64,000 nt of DNA from Cocos nucifera (lineage: Eukaryota > Streptophyta > Magnoliopsida > Arecales > Arecaceae), in assembly GCA_006176705.1 (NCBI GenBank), contig QRFJ01004214.1, positions 62,001-126,000 on the forward strand, written 5' to 3'. The number at the start of each line of letters is the position of its first letter. Positions within the stretch are counted from its first letter, which is position 1. Below the pieces are notes generated by a model. It was given only the letters and a program-made list of their open reading frames with translations, did not search any database and was not told the DNA's origin. Both the position numbers and the translations under genes were made by a program. Shown piece after piece: positions 35,846 through 47,051 of this stretch.

Positions 35846-38101
35846 TGTTAGATGTGTGCCTTAGAAGCCAAATTGGCCGATACTTATAAAATACTTTCTA
35901 AAGTTATTTTTATAATTTTGATTTAAAATTAATAAAGAGATTATTTTCTTCTATCATATTGTGTATTAAAGTATCTATGATACATACATTGAGTTAACAG
36001 ATATGATAACACATATTCTCAAGAGTTAAGAATTTAAGGCATGTGTTATCAGAATTTACTCATAAATTGCTCCCAATTATAGGATCATCATGAGGATGGT
36101 AATCAATACGCAAGATCGATGTATGATCACTTCTTTAGGATAGATGAGTCTTGAGTCTATGGTATGGAGACACTAGAGTTAGAATATAGGTACTTATTAA
36201 GAACTAGGGCACTGAGCATGACCACCTCGAGCAGTCATAGCGGAGTCTACCTTCTTGTCGATGACTAACTCGATGCTATAGTTGTGTGTTTGGTTCTTTG
36301 ACTTGAGGTGCAATGGTAGTTCACCTTGAGTGTATTATAGTTTGACTATACCATAACTCGGTCTCCTAATCATTTGGAATCCTAACGTGTATGTTGGCTA
36401 TAGCATATTCATTGTAAGAATTGGATCACACCAATATGTGATTTATCAACCTCGGTGGACTAGGAGCAGTTCTATGATGATCATAAGATCGAGTCCTAAA
36501 ACCCATGGCCATGGCAATTTAAAATAATAGAAAGAAGTTTCTATTAGGATTTCACATCGAACTTAAATTGAATGATTCATTCATGTGATAGGTGTTAGGT
36601 CTGACGAGTTCACCTTGACCTAAATTCTATCGGAGCTCATGATAGAAGAATGCAATCACACAGGTAGCTACAATGGGAGGTTCATATTCGATTTTGATGG
36701 ATTGCTACCATATACTATTAGGTGTCACTTATGGACTTTTGGATCAATTAGAATTGTCTTGATGATCAACGATTCTAATTGGGTGAATTAGAAGAGTTCT
36801 GGTCCATTGAAAGTTATTTTGATGATGTCAATGATAGAGATCACAACATGTCCTATTATCATATAGAACTAAACCTAATTAGATCACACAAAAAAGGGTT
36901 TGGGTCTAAATCTCATTAATTGGACCAACATGGTCCAATTGATTTGGATTAGATCCAATTAGGTTCAAGAAAATCATGCTAGCACATGATTGGACCTAAC
37001 TTTCTTCTTCTATTGACTTTTTGGTTGATCTGGACTCAGTCAAATATGATTTGGCTCATCCAGGAACCCTGTATGGATTTGTCCTGATCTTACTGGATCT
37101 TGTTTTGATCAGTTCAAGGCTTGTCTTGAAGAGTTCAAGGCTTGTCTTAATCCCATGCAAGGGGTGTTAGGACAAAAGATCGTTTGACTTGATCTTGTAG
37201 GAAAGAAAGGGAGGGGACATGCGCCCCATAGAGATTTTCTTGGGACATGTGCCCTAGATATTTTCATAAGATGGGAGAGGGCAGAAGCCCCCTTTTGGCA
37301 TGTGCCCTTACTGGATGGGGTTGTTAGAGTTTGAATAAGTTGAAACTCTAGGGAGTTTTAATCTCTACACCTAACCCTTCTTATCCAGATGATTGGCTTC
37401 ACTTCTCCTCATATTTTGTATGACAAAATGTGAACGAAATTTAGATGTGATGTGGGAAATGGGGAGGAGTTCTTTTGCTTTAAGCAAACTAGTTGCTTAA
37501 AACTCTAGGACTCTAGAGTTGCATCTAGGTTTATAAGAGGACCCCTACGCCAAGGGTTGGTGTTAGATCTGAATCCCATGCCTAGGCTCTACCATTTTCT
37601 TCACGTCCATGCCTCCTCTTCTTGATCCTCCCCCACTTCTCCATGTCCAAGGTGTTGGGCAAATTCAACATCAAAGGTTGAGTGCTTCTAGCGCAAAGAT
37701 CAAGTCAAGGAGATCCAATTCGTGTGACGAATGTGCTGCTACAAGAGATCAATTTGAAGGTGCACAAGAGAGATCTCGGATCTAATTTTCTGAGATTAGA
37801 TTCAAAAGGAGAAGACCTCCAGATCTGACCAAGTGGATGTTGGTAGAGGCCAAACACGTGCGTGGCTAACATCGAAATCTCGGATGCATCAGATCATTGC
37901 TGCAACGTGGACCATTCATCCGATTAGATGATATAAGATATCATAAAATTTAATTTAATTTTAATTTTAATTTCTATATCAATCTAATCAAATCTGAGAA
38001 CTATCAGATTTGATCAAATCATAGAAAAAATTTTGAAAAATTCTACTGTAGATCTTATCCAATCAGGTCGATCTTACGGCAAGAAACTAGTTTTTTCTTC
38101 A
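35846..38101 (+). repeat. E3 3' LTR (2,256 bp), uninterrupted
   Basis: It starts TGTTAGATGTGTGCC after a polypurine tract and ends CA. It gives the pre-insertion sequence (TGCGC at 37220-37224) for the E2 insertion and shows where Athila cut the 5' copy. A TATA-like TTATAAGAGG is at 37531-37540. Confidence 0.93.
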
Positions 38102-38722
38102 CTAACCCAATTAATGGACCTAATTCACTCAACCTATTAACCCAAGTTTTATGATTTTTGACTTAGGATATTCTATTCACAATCCTAGAACTTGAACAAA
38201 CAAATTTTAATTCTTAACTAAGTTTTAGGCTGAGGGTTGGGGTTTGGTATTTTGAAAATAATTTTCATGTTTGTAAAATATTTTTACAATTTGGTTCTAT
38301 CAACCAATTATATGTTTGATTCATAATCAAGATGCAAACATATCATGAATCTACTTTAGATCTAATTTAAATATATTCATGAACATGAACATCTAATTAA
38401 AATAATTTTAATTCTAATTAATCATAAACTATCTTAGATCAAATCTAACATATTTATGATCAAAAATCTAGATTGAAATACTTTCAATTAAATCATAAAA
38501 TTTTTTAGATCAAATCTAAAATTTTATGATTAGAATTTTAGATTAGCACATACTAAGACAACCTTTATACTGTAAGAGATAAACTTTACAATAGGACAAC
38601 TTTATAAGATCTGTCTGTGTAATCTAAATATTTAATTTTAGATTTAATTTTGGATTATAAATTAGATCAAACCTAAATAATTAATCTAAAACATGCAAAA
38701 AAATCATATCAAAAAGAACTTG
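38102..38722 (-). other. M leader with hairpin (38540-38625)
   Basis: Outer arms AGATTAGCACA and TGTGTAATCT, inner arms TGTAA (38571-38575) and TTACA (38586-38590). No coding sequence. Its layout matches the leader of E6 read on the other strand. Confidence 0.6.
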
Positions 38723-38734
38723 ACTTTGATATCA
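38723..38734 (-). other. M primer binding site, degraded
   Basis: The minus strand reads TGATATCAAAGT, 9 of 12 bases of the tRNA-Met site, two bases from the LTR end. Confidence 0.6.
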
Positions 38735-38736
38735 AT

Positions 38737-40349
38737 TGAAGGAAAAATCTATGGTTTCTAGCATATATTTTGTTCGAATTAATTAAAAGTATTCTAGAAT
38801 TTTGAATCCATCTTTAGTAAGGTTGTGGTAATTTTTTTTAATGTAAGAATTTATTATTTTTAAGAATTTAGTTATGACTATAATCTATTTTTTTGGGGCA
38901 TGAACCATATCTTTCAATCATGATCCTTGTCAATAGAATCATAAGCTATTCAATAATTAATTCCTAAAAATTAGTAACATGTCTTTTAATGATTTTCTCT
39001 AATATAAACTATTAAATTGAGCATAGACTCTATCTTTCGATCATAGCCCATCTTCATAAATATAGTCTATTTAGATATTAATCAATAATAAGCATATTAA
39101 TACAAGAAATCATGCATGAAGGGTAAAAGTTAAGGTTGAGCAGGAGAATATGTCATTCATTGCATAAAAGAAATTACAACATATAAAGAAAAGAAAAATG
39201 CAACCCATACTAGAAGACTTCATCTACTGCTCCAAAATTTTACTCCTTAGCCGTGCATGGTTGATGATCTACTCGCTCTCGACATGTTCAAATCTACCAA
39301 ATAAAGAAAAAGAAAAAGAAAAAAAGAAAGAAGAAAGAAGAAGAGAGAAGAGGGGAAGAGAAGGGGGAGAGAGAGATTAGAAGAGGGCTAATCCCCCCTG
39401 AGAGGGTTCTCTGTTCTGCTTCTAGCATGAGGGATGGTTTAAATAGAAGAAAAAATAGGGAGTTTTTAGTCCTTTCTATAGTCCAATTTGAGTTTAGATC
39501 AAATTACATGTTGTTGTGTTTTTCTGGCCGTTGGATCACCTCAAAACCCATAAAAAATTCACTCAAAAACTACTGCTAGCTTAAAGATCAGTGCTTAATC
39601 AAGTCTGGGCCATAGGATTTGTACATCAGTTGATTAACCAGCATCGAATTATGCGTAGAGGACTTAGGAAGTCCTAGATCAAATTGGAGACTCGTCTCTA
39701 CTGTCAGATCTCGATCGATGATGATTTCAGTCATTGGATGGCGCAAAAGAAGTTGAAGGAGCTTTGGATTCAATCAACTACTTTCCCAACCATTGGATCG
39801 CACATAGAGTTCTTTTGATAGTCCGATCACACGGTAGAATGCATGCCACCACTGCTACATATGGATGAGAGCTCCCCTGGCCATTAGATCCAGTGCATAA
39901 TGGCTGTTCAACCATTTGGTAGCATACATTGCCTCCAACAGCTTTGTAGATTGTGGGAAGAACTAGTCCATGCCATTATAATCCACTCCCATAAGGAGCA
40001 TGAAAATTTCCTTCAGCCTGACGTTGGGCACTAGGCCGGCCTAGTCTGCGCGCACGTGGGTTTCGTTGGGCTATGGTCGGTCTAAGCCAGCCAGTTCTTC
40101 TAGGCCAATTTGGATTGAATCGGTTGGCCTTTTTATTATTATTATTATTTTAAAATCTTCTGGGCTTCATTTTCTCTCTGGTTTAGCTCTGATTTTTATC
40201 AAATTTGATTTGTTTGAATCTATAAATCAAGCTCTTCACATTGATAAAGCTTTTTCTATAAAACATTAATAAAAGTATCAATTTTTTTAAATAAATATTA
40301 ATTAATATATATTTTAATATTTTTATTTAAAAATTATTGATAGTTATCA
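38737..40349 (-). repeat. M 5' LTR (1,613 bp)
   Basis: TG...CA on the minus strand. The lower edge is set by the primer site and the upper edge by the start of E4 homology. A purine-rich tract (39300-39380) and a TTA microsatellite (40136-40152) lie inside. Plus-strand ORF 39198-39380 is low complexity. No second LTR copy is in view. Confidence 0.68.
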
Positions 40350-41398
40350 CTTGTCATTGAAATAAATCTGACGGTTTCTTCTACATTTAGTTGGATGCTT
40401 GACTCTCAATCTAATATTTATTTGTGTACTTTTTTGCAAGGTCGTGTGGATAGTCGGAGGTTGAGGGATAGAGAAATGATCCTATGTGTCAAGAATGGAG
40501 CAAAGATTGCTGCTATGGCCATGGGAGCATACCCTCTACAGCTACCATCTAAGAGAGTTTTAGTATATAGAGACTATTATTTTATACCTACTGCGAGCAA
40601 GAACCTCATTTCTATCTCCTACTTGACACATGATGATTATGTAATTAGCTTTTATAAGGACCGCTGTAACATTCATTTTGGACATAATAAAATTGATAGT
40701 GGTTTTCTTATTAATAGTCTCTTTTAGCTACATATTGATGTTTTTGTAAATTGTGTTGAGCAAAATATGAATGTCATAGGATCTAAATGACCTAAAAATA
40801 GCGTAAACAAAAAGTACATGTGGCACCTTAGACTAGATCACATTAGAGATGATGGGATTAATAGATTGGAGAAAATTGGAGTATTAAGTCCACTAACTTC
40901 GGAGTCACATCCGGTCTGTAAATCATGCCTTCAAGAAAAAATGATCAAGCTATCCTTTATGGGATATGGGGAAAGAACCTTAGAGTTACTTGCTCTGATA
41001 CATTCAAATATCTACGGACCATTTAATGTGCCGGCCAGAGGAGATTTTCTCTACCTCATTATCTTTACTAATAATTTTTTTTGGTATGGTTGTGTACCTT
41101 ATGCATCACAAGTCTGAGATCTTTGAAAAGTTTAAAGAATTCAGACTTGAAGTAGAAAAATAAACCAAAAAATCTCTTAAGGTTCTTTGATCAAATCGAG
41201 GAGGTAAATATCTTAGTAGAAAATTCTTGGACTATCTTAAGAAATATGGTATGGTTTTATAATGGACTCCGCTTGGAATGCCTCAACTCAACGGGGCTTT
41301 AAAATAGAGAAATCGGATCCTATTAGATATAGTTCATCTCATGATGAGCTTCACAGACCATCCCATTTTTCTTTGGGGACAGTCTTTTAACAGCTATT
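40350..41398 (+). pseudogene. E4 protease and first half of integrase
   Basis: The protease block reads SWMLDSQSN, with the active-site glycine of DSG replaced (40401-40409). The integrase zinc part (MWHLRLDHI, CKSCLQEK) is readable. The first catalytic aspartate is lost (HSNIYGPF), and SDRGGEY became SNRGGKY. Its gag and 5' LTR would lie left of element M. E5 interrupts the integrase at 41398. Confidence 0.86.
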
Positions 41399-41433
41399 AA
41401 TTATTGTGAACAATCAGTAGCTCTAATACCAGT
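41399..41433 (-). other. Primer-site and leader stretch outside the E5 3' LTR
   Basis: On the minus strand the 3' LTR is followed by TGGTATTAGAGC (41431-41420) and about 20 bases identical in kind to the true leader at 46853-46885. A normal 3' LTR would be followed by target DNA. Confidence 0.75.
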
Positions 41434-42090
41434 TGCTGTGCCTATGGTTGCTCGGAGCCACAATATTAGATCTGATCTTTTACATGGAATCTGGGTGTTA
41501 ATCCAAAAATATGAAAAAGAGCAAGGTAGATAAGAGGCACCTAGGGCTTGGCATTGAAACTAGAGAGAAGAGAGTTTAGGAAGAAAAGCTCTGTATTGCT
41601 TCCATACTTGTAAAAGTTAATAATACCCTAGGGTTTCTGCTACACCACATAAATCCTAATAAATCCAAACTCTAGCTAAAAAACTTTCCTAGGCTAACTC
41701 AATACATGAAAGCACTCATGGAGCCCATGTACACCCATGTCTCCTATGCTCTCGTCTCCTAAATTTAAACCTGACCAATACATGAGTTAGTCCTTTTAAG
41801 ACCTTATAAAATAGGCCTTAAGACCACTTGGATTAAACCCAATCCAAAACCAAAAAGAAAATCTTGTACATTAACCTTTATTGAACTGGCTCTATCAGAA
41901 GCTGAGCTGACATGATTGCATCTTGTCCGAACACTCTCTTTTGTCTGTTTGAGAGGACCAACACGACTATAGTCTGAGCCAGCTCGGTCTCAGCCCGAGC
42001 TAGTTCAACTGCATATCCAAGCTAACTCAACTGTGGGCCAACCCTTTATCTTGGTTGATACTTCTTCTGGCTCTAGTCCTTTGCTCCACC
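41434..42090 (-). repeat. E5 3' LTR, piece 1
   Basis: It matches 46888-47051 plus 54582-55090 of the 5' copy. It ends in CCACC (42086-42090), the target duplication of the solo LTR. Confidence 0.85.
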
Positions 42091-44998
42091 TATTAAGAAA
42101 TATGTTCTAAAGCCAATTATCTAAGTGGTAGATGATTGAAATTAGTATATGAATTATCTAATAATAATAGTTATTTGGTTAATTCATCATAAAAGTTCTA
42201 TCTTTCTTAAATGAACTCCTAAATTATGATGAAGTTCTTAGAACCATAACTAATTGATAAAGAAGGATTTATCGAATGGTTCTTAAATTATTCATGACTA
42301 AATGATAAGTTATTAATAAGGACGATAACTTATCGAGTGTAGGTCGCTGTATGCCATATGCGTTGGTTGTCCTTGTAACCAAGTGGTGTGGAGACACTAC
42401 TATGGCATCCAGGTGAGATGTAGGAGTACATCTGCACTGAATGTGATCGATGTAGCACTCTACTATCAAGAGTAGCTAGCTAAGGCCAATGGATATAAGT
42501 GTCCCTCTGACCTGAGATCATCACGGTGACTTGCAAGCAACTCACTGTACTTTAGTGTTGAACTGTCTATATTTCTAATATAGGTTCAAAAAATTTTTGG
42601 ATACAGTCAAGTACTTGTGAAGACGATGTATGAGTCAAGATGGGATTGACCACTCCTAATTAATTTTAGGAAGAGAATGACTCACTATATTTTAATTTAG
42701 CAAAACCTAGGCTTGGGTAATCCTCGTGAGGTGTTATGAAATTTGCAAAATTTTAAGACACAATAGAGATGACTTGTATGAATGTTTGACAACATACTCA
42801 AAGTCATCTTGAGCATTATTGGTCATAGGAATGAATTATATGATAACCTTGGGTCAGGATTCTAAGAATATTGCTTTACATACATTCGACCTATCCGGAC
42901 GTTGGGAACCATTGCTAGATGGTAACTTTGATCGGTATAGGAATTGGTTTCTATACTACCGACTTAGGTTCAAACTTATGGGGTTACACACATTCAAGCA
43001 TGTAACTTGATCAGATGGTTGATTGATAATTGAGAATCATTCTAAGGTCAAATGATCAATGTGATTATTGTTTGACCTAATGCAAGTATTGCAGGAGGAT
43101 CAATTAGCAATTGGATTACTAATTAGCTCAATTTGATTAAGCAATTAGATTGAGATCGAGTCTAATTGAATTAAATTTAATTAGAATTAGTTTAAACTTA
43201 ATTAGATTAAGTCTAGTTGGTTTATTGGATAAGTCATTTGCAAGAAAGAATAATTTCTTGTTTGACTAGGACTTGGGAGCACCTAATTGACATAGGATTT
43301 AAATCTTGATTTAATCCAATTTAATTAGACTCCTAGTTAGACTAGGATCATTCTTAATTGGGTTATATTTAATCTTATTTAAATAGAATTTAAATTTGGT
43401 TCAAACCTATTTTGACCTAGTCAAACAAGAGGAGTCCCAGTTGGACTGGGACTCTCTCTCTTTCTCTTATGCTTATGACCCCATGCCCACATATTTAATT
43501 CCTAATTTTTCTATGTGCATTCCCATGCCCAAGAAGGCCTTCCACACCCACTATTTATAATAATTGGGAATTTGTTTTGACTTGGTCAAAACTTGGAAGA
43601 AGTTGGGATTTATTTCCTACTTGGAATAGTCCCTCTTGACCAAACTTTCTCCTCTCCCTTTGGAATTTTCTCCATGCCACCAATTACTTTTTGTGGATCT
43701 TCTCTCCATTTGTTCAATGATACTTTTATGTTCTCCATGTACAAAAAATCTGGGAGGCATCTCCACATACAGAAAATCTGGGAGGCATCCAAGAGTTGGA
43801 CGCCCCCCCAACTCCTCCAATGTTTCCTTGTTTGACTTGGTCTTCATTGACCTTGTCTTCCTAAATATGTGGCACCCTTATTTTATAATGTGTGATGTGA
43901 ATTCCCCCTGATATTCTATGACAAAAATAGAGAATAGAAAGGGAAATTGTGTGGTGGTTGATGGCGCCAAGCTCCTTGGAGAAAGGCTCTTCATTTGGAC
44001 ATTAAACGTTGATATCTTGAAGGGACAAAGGTAAGAGAAGATGGTCTTCTCTTGTTGTTTTCATTCAATCTTTCCTTCCTATTTTCTTTGTATATTTCTA
44101 TTTGATAAAAACCTAAGAGAGAGATAGAAAGTGAGAAGGCATGGGGATCCATGCTTCAAAGTGTTGGAGTATAGTGATCATCTTTGGACATGATCTGATC
44201 ATGTCCTGATATGAGAAGAAGAAGAGAAGAATGTCTTCTCTTAGGGTTTCTTTGAGAACCCTTCTTCTCCATATTTTGCGAGGATTTTCTATGATAAAAT
44301 TAGAGATATTAGATCTAAAATGCTTAGAAAAAATTCTAGAGGAGAAAGTCTCCTCTGATCCTAGCATAGAGATGTTTTCAGGACATCAACGGTTGATGTC
44401 CTGAAGGAGAAGATTTATCTTCTCTTAGGATTCATTTTTCCTTATTTTTTATTTTTTTATTTATGAAAGATCCAAGGGTTGGATTCCTCTCTCATTCCTC
44501 CTTATATTCTTCATCTCTTAGAGTATCTAAGTGATCTGAAGAATATGTAATTGATTAACCATCAGGAGGGATCCGCGAGAAGCTAGCACTTCGAGCGGAT
44601 CTTCATTCGACGAATCTCCGATCTGTATTGCAGGTTTGTGTGGATTACCTATAGAGGTCGGACGCCTGTGTGCCTCTAAAAGCAACAATGAGATTCAACC
44701 ACGGAGTTCTCGATCCATGCTAATGTAAGAGATCTAATCTCTTGGTAATCTAGATATGATCTAGGATTAGATCTAGAATTATTCTAGATCTAGGTATTGA
44801 TTTGATCAATACCAATTATGATTAATTTATTTTTAGATTTATATTTGCATCATGACATGTTATAGATCCTTGATGTAGGATTTTGTAATTTAATTACATG
44901 CATTTATAGATTAAATAGTTTAATCTATGTCTTCCATTGCTCTTTATTTTCGAAAAAGTTTTGAAATTCATGCATGAAACTCTGCATGTTTTCTATCA
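42091..44998 (+). repeat. Solo LTR of an E6-related Copia family (2,908 bp)
   Basis: Flanked by perfect CCACC duplications (42086-42090, 44999-45003). Its start (TATTAAGAAATATG...) and several blocks (for example GATGAAGTTCTTAGAAC and AAGAAGGATTTATCG) match the E6 LTR at 61513. The internal region was probably removed by LTR-LTR recombination. TATA-like TATTTATAAT near 43553. It is about 700 bases longer than the E6 LTR. ORFs inside (43593-43911) are not supported. Confidence 0.85.
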
Positions 44999-45003
44999 CC
45001 ACC

Positions 45004-45209
45004 TTGTGTCCTAGATCTCTGAAGCATCTACCAAGCCCCTCAAGATCCTCACTCCTAAACCTCAAGCCCATGGAGGGCGACACACCATCTCTACCCTAAG
45101 ATAATTCCTATCTTAGCCCTAGAACCACACCTATCCTAGACTCCTCTAAGCCAACACTCTGGCTCCTTCTATGGCCTTCCAAGACTTGGGAGCACCATCG
45201 ATCCTTATA
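45004..45209 (-). repeat. E5 3' LTR, piece 2
   Basis: It matches about 55094-55299. On the minus strand it starts TATAAGGATCG, where the 5' copy has TGTAAGGATCG. A purine-rich tract (complement of tctccatctt, 45211-45220) precedes it. Confidence 0.85.
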
Positions 45210-46873
45210 ATCTCCATCTTGGTGTGCCCAAGTCTTAGCACATCAGGCAATGTCCCCATGCACAATACCACTATTGCTGCATGCCCTGATAGCTCCTTAT
45301 GCACACCTTGCCACTACCATTCTTCTTCGGCTGTTGAGCTTCCTTTGAAGTCTTTGGGATGACCATGTCCACTGCTGAAGACCTTGGCTTGCTCATCTGT
45401 ACCACCCTAAAAATTGTTGGCACCCTTTTGCTTGGTAGCTGCATCGACTATCTTGGACTTTCCTGGAGAACCCACAATGTTCTTATACCGATAGTCGCTG
45501 CATAGCATGACACGGTCTCCTCAGAACTATACCTGTCCTCCTACATAGGCCACACTATTTGGAACTATGCATCTCTAGCATTGGTGCTGGGATATCGCAC
45601 TTCCCTCTACACCCCTCTGCTCTAAACTCATGTCACATCTCCCTTCATCGGTGTAGCCATCTTTGCTCGATGCTCCACTTGAAAGCAAAGTCCTACTGAT
45701 GCTGCAGATGATCCTGCCTCTATACCCGAGTCCCCCAAGGCCAACCACTTAATGCTGCACTATTGAGCCTACTACTGCACCTCGAACATGGTCGCTACTT
45801 CTTTAGATCCTCCACACTCCGTAGATCCCTCCAAAGTCATCTTAAATATACTGCACCTCGTAGGCTCCTCCGAGACCACCAAGATTTCATCTGAATCTTT
45901 ACTTTCAATGAGTGAACTGATGAAATCCAACATTTCTCCTCCCTTGCAGTTCTTCCAAAATGGGCACTCTTGCTTAAAGTGCCCTGCTTCACCACACTTG
46001 AAGCATTTCTTGGAACTCTTGCTGCCCTATTGCTCACCCTTCTTCCTTCTTTTCCTTGGCCACACTAAAACTACGAGACCCTCTTAGAAGACCTTCCTCT
46101 TCATCATCCATTTTTGCTACTCGTTGGACATTAGCACTGATACGATCTCCTTATACATTAGTGTTTTCTTTACCATACAGCAATATTATCACCAATGGAT
46201 CGAAACATTCGAATAGCGAACATAGCAACAATAAACTCTTGTCCTCCTCTTGGAGATCCATCCTGATGTTGAGCAAATTCATGCTCATTTGATCGAACTG
46301 ATGAATATGACCCACAACATCCTTGCCCTCTTACATCCAAATGCTGTATAGTTGCTTCTTCAGCATCAACTTATTGCACATACTCTTTCTCATGTACAAC
46401 TAGCGCAACCTTGACCATAAATCCTTGGGTGTTTTCTCCAACATGCCATATAGCATCTCGTCTACCAGACAAATCCTAATCATGGTACATTCCCTTTTCT
46501 CCAAGAACACCTACACCTTGTCTATCATTTCCTTAGGCCTATCCTCCAAGGCTGAATCCAATCCCATCTGAACCAACAAATCCTCCACCCTAACCTTCCA
46601 CATCGTGAAACTTTTTTTTTATCAAACTTCTAAAATCCTTCCTTCAACCCGCTATTCTCCATGATCAAACCAAATCAAAAATAGTAAATAGGTAGATCTA
46701 AAATTTACCTTGACTAGGAATGGTGGACAGCTGCCCTTAGATCTATTCCTTTCTCATGAAGCCTAGAAAAAATCTTAGATTTGAATCTTGCTACCGATCT
46801 TTGCTGAAACCTAATCTTGTTCCTCCTCCATGTTTAAATGGGCTTGGATACTAATTATTGTGAACAATCGGTA
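45210..46873 (-). pseudogene. gag: E5 internal region with gag only
   Basis: The start is ATG at 46662 (MENSGLKEGF, then a stop). Downstream frames give VRVEDLLVQMGLDSALEDRP, LEKTPKDLWSRL and MRKSMCNKLMLKKQLY, the UBN2 Gag of TNT1-like Copia elements. A zinc knuckle CFKCGEAGHFKQEC lies at 46005-45964. The 600 bases before the 3' LTR contain no protease, integrase or RT motif. Stops and frame changes show it is inactive. Confidence 0.8.
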
Positions 46874-46885
46874 GCTCTGATACCA
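46874..46885 (-). other. E5 primer binding site
   Basis: The minus strand reads TGGTATCAGAGC, two bases from the end of the 5' LTR. Confidence 0.9.
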
Positions 46886-46887
46886 AT

Positions 46888-47051
46888 TATTATGCCTACA
46901 GCTGCTCGAAGCCATAATTGTAGATCTAATTTCTTGCATGAAATCTGGGTGTTAATCCAAAAACATGAAGAAAAATAAAGTAGATGGGGGGTGCCCAAGG
47001 CATAGCATTGGAACTAGAGAGAAGAGAGTTTAGAAAGAAAAGCTCTGTATT
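46888..47051 (-). repeat. E5 5' LTR, piece 1
   Basis: It aligns with 41434-41600. It ends with GTATT (47047-47051), the left target duplication of E7 (right copy ATATT, 54577-54581). Confidence 0.82.

Larger units (their letters stand above)
18090..38101 (+). mobile_element. E3: Ty1/Copia element, interrupted by Athila and E2
   Basis: E3 has the same organisation and leader as E1 and E2. Its 5' LTR is 18090-19146 plus 29544-30368, split by E2. The first 320 or so bases of that LTR lie beyond the Athila insertion, off-window. Coding region is 31911-35831 and 3' LTR 35846-38101. It inserted into the leader of element M. Its target duplication should be CTAAC (38102-38106), the left copy being off-window. 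It carries many stops, so it is older than E1 and E2. Confidence 0.9.
38102..40349 (-). mobile_element. M: minus-strand Copia-like element, 5' LTR and leader part
   Basis: On the minus strand an LTR (40349-38737, TGATAACTATC...TTCA) is followed by a primer-site-like TGATATCAAAGT and a leader with a structure resembling that of E6. E3 interrupts the leader at 38101/38102. The rest of M is off-window. The right side abuts E4 coding sequence at 40350. Confidence 0.72.

Noticed and set aside
39198..39380. Lys/Glu/Arg-rich ORF in M
   Set aside because: It is a purine-rich tract within an LTR and has no conserved counterpart.
43593..43911. Overlapping plus- and minus-strand ORFs in the solo LTR
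   Set aside because: Short, overlapping on both strands, and inside an LTR bounded by target duplications.
45171..46292. Plus-strand ORFs across the E5 interior
   Set aside because: The minus strand encodes recognisable Gag with a zinc knuckle; the plus-strand frames are its antisense.
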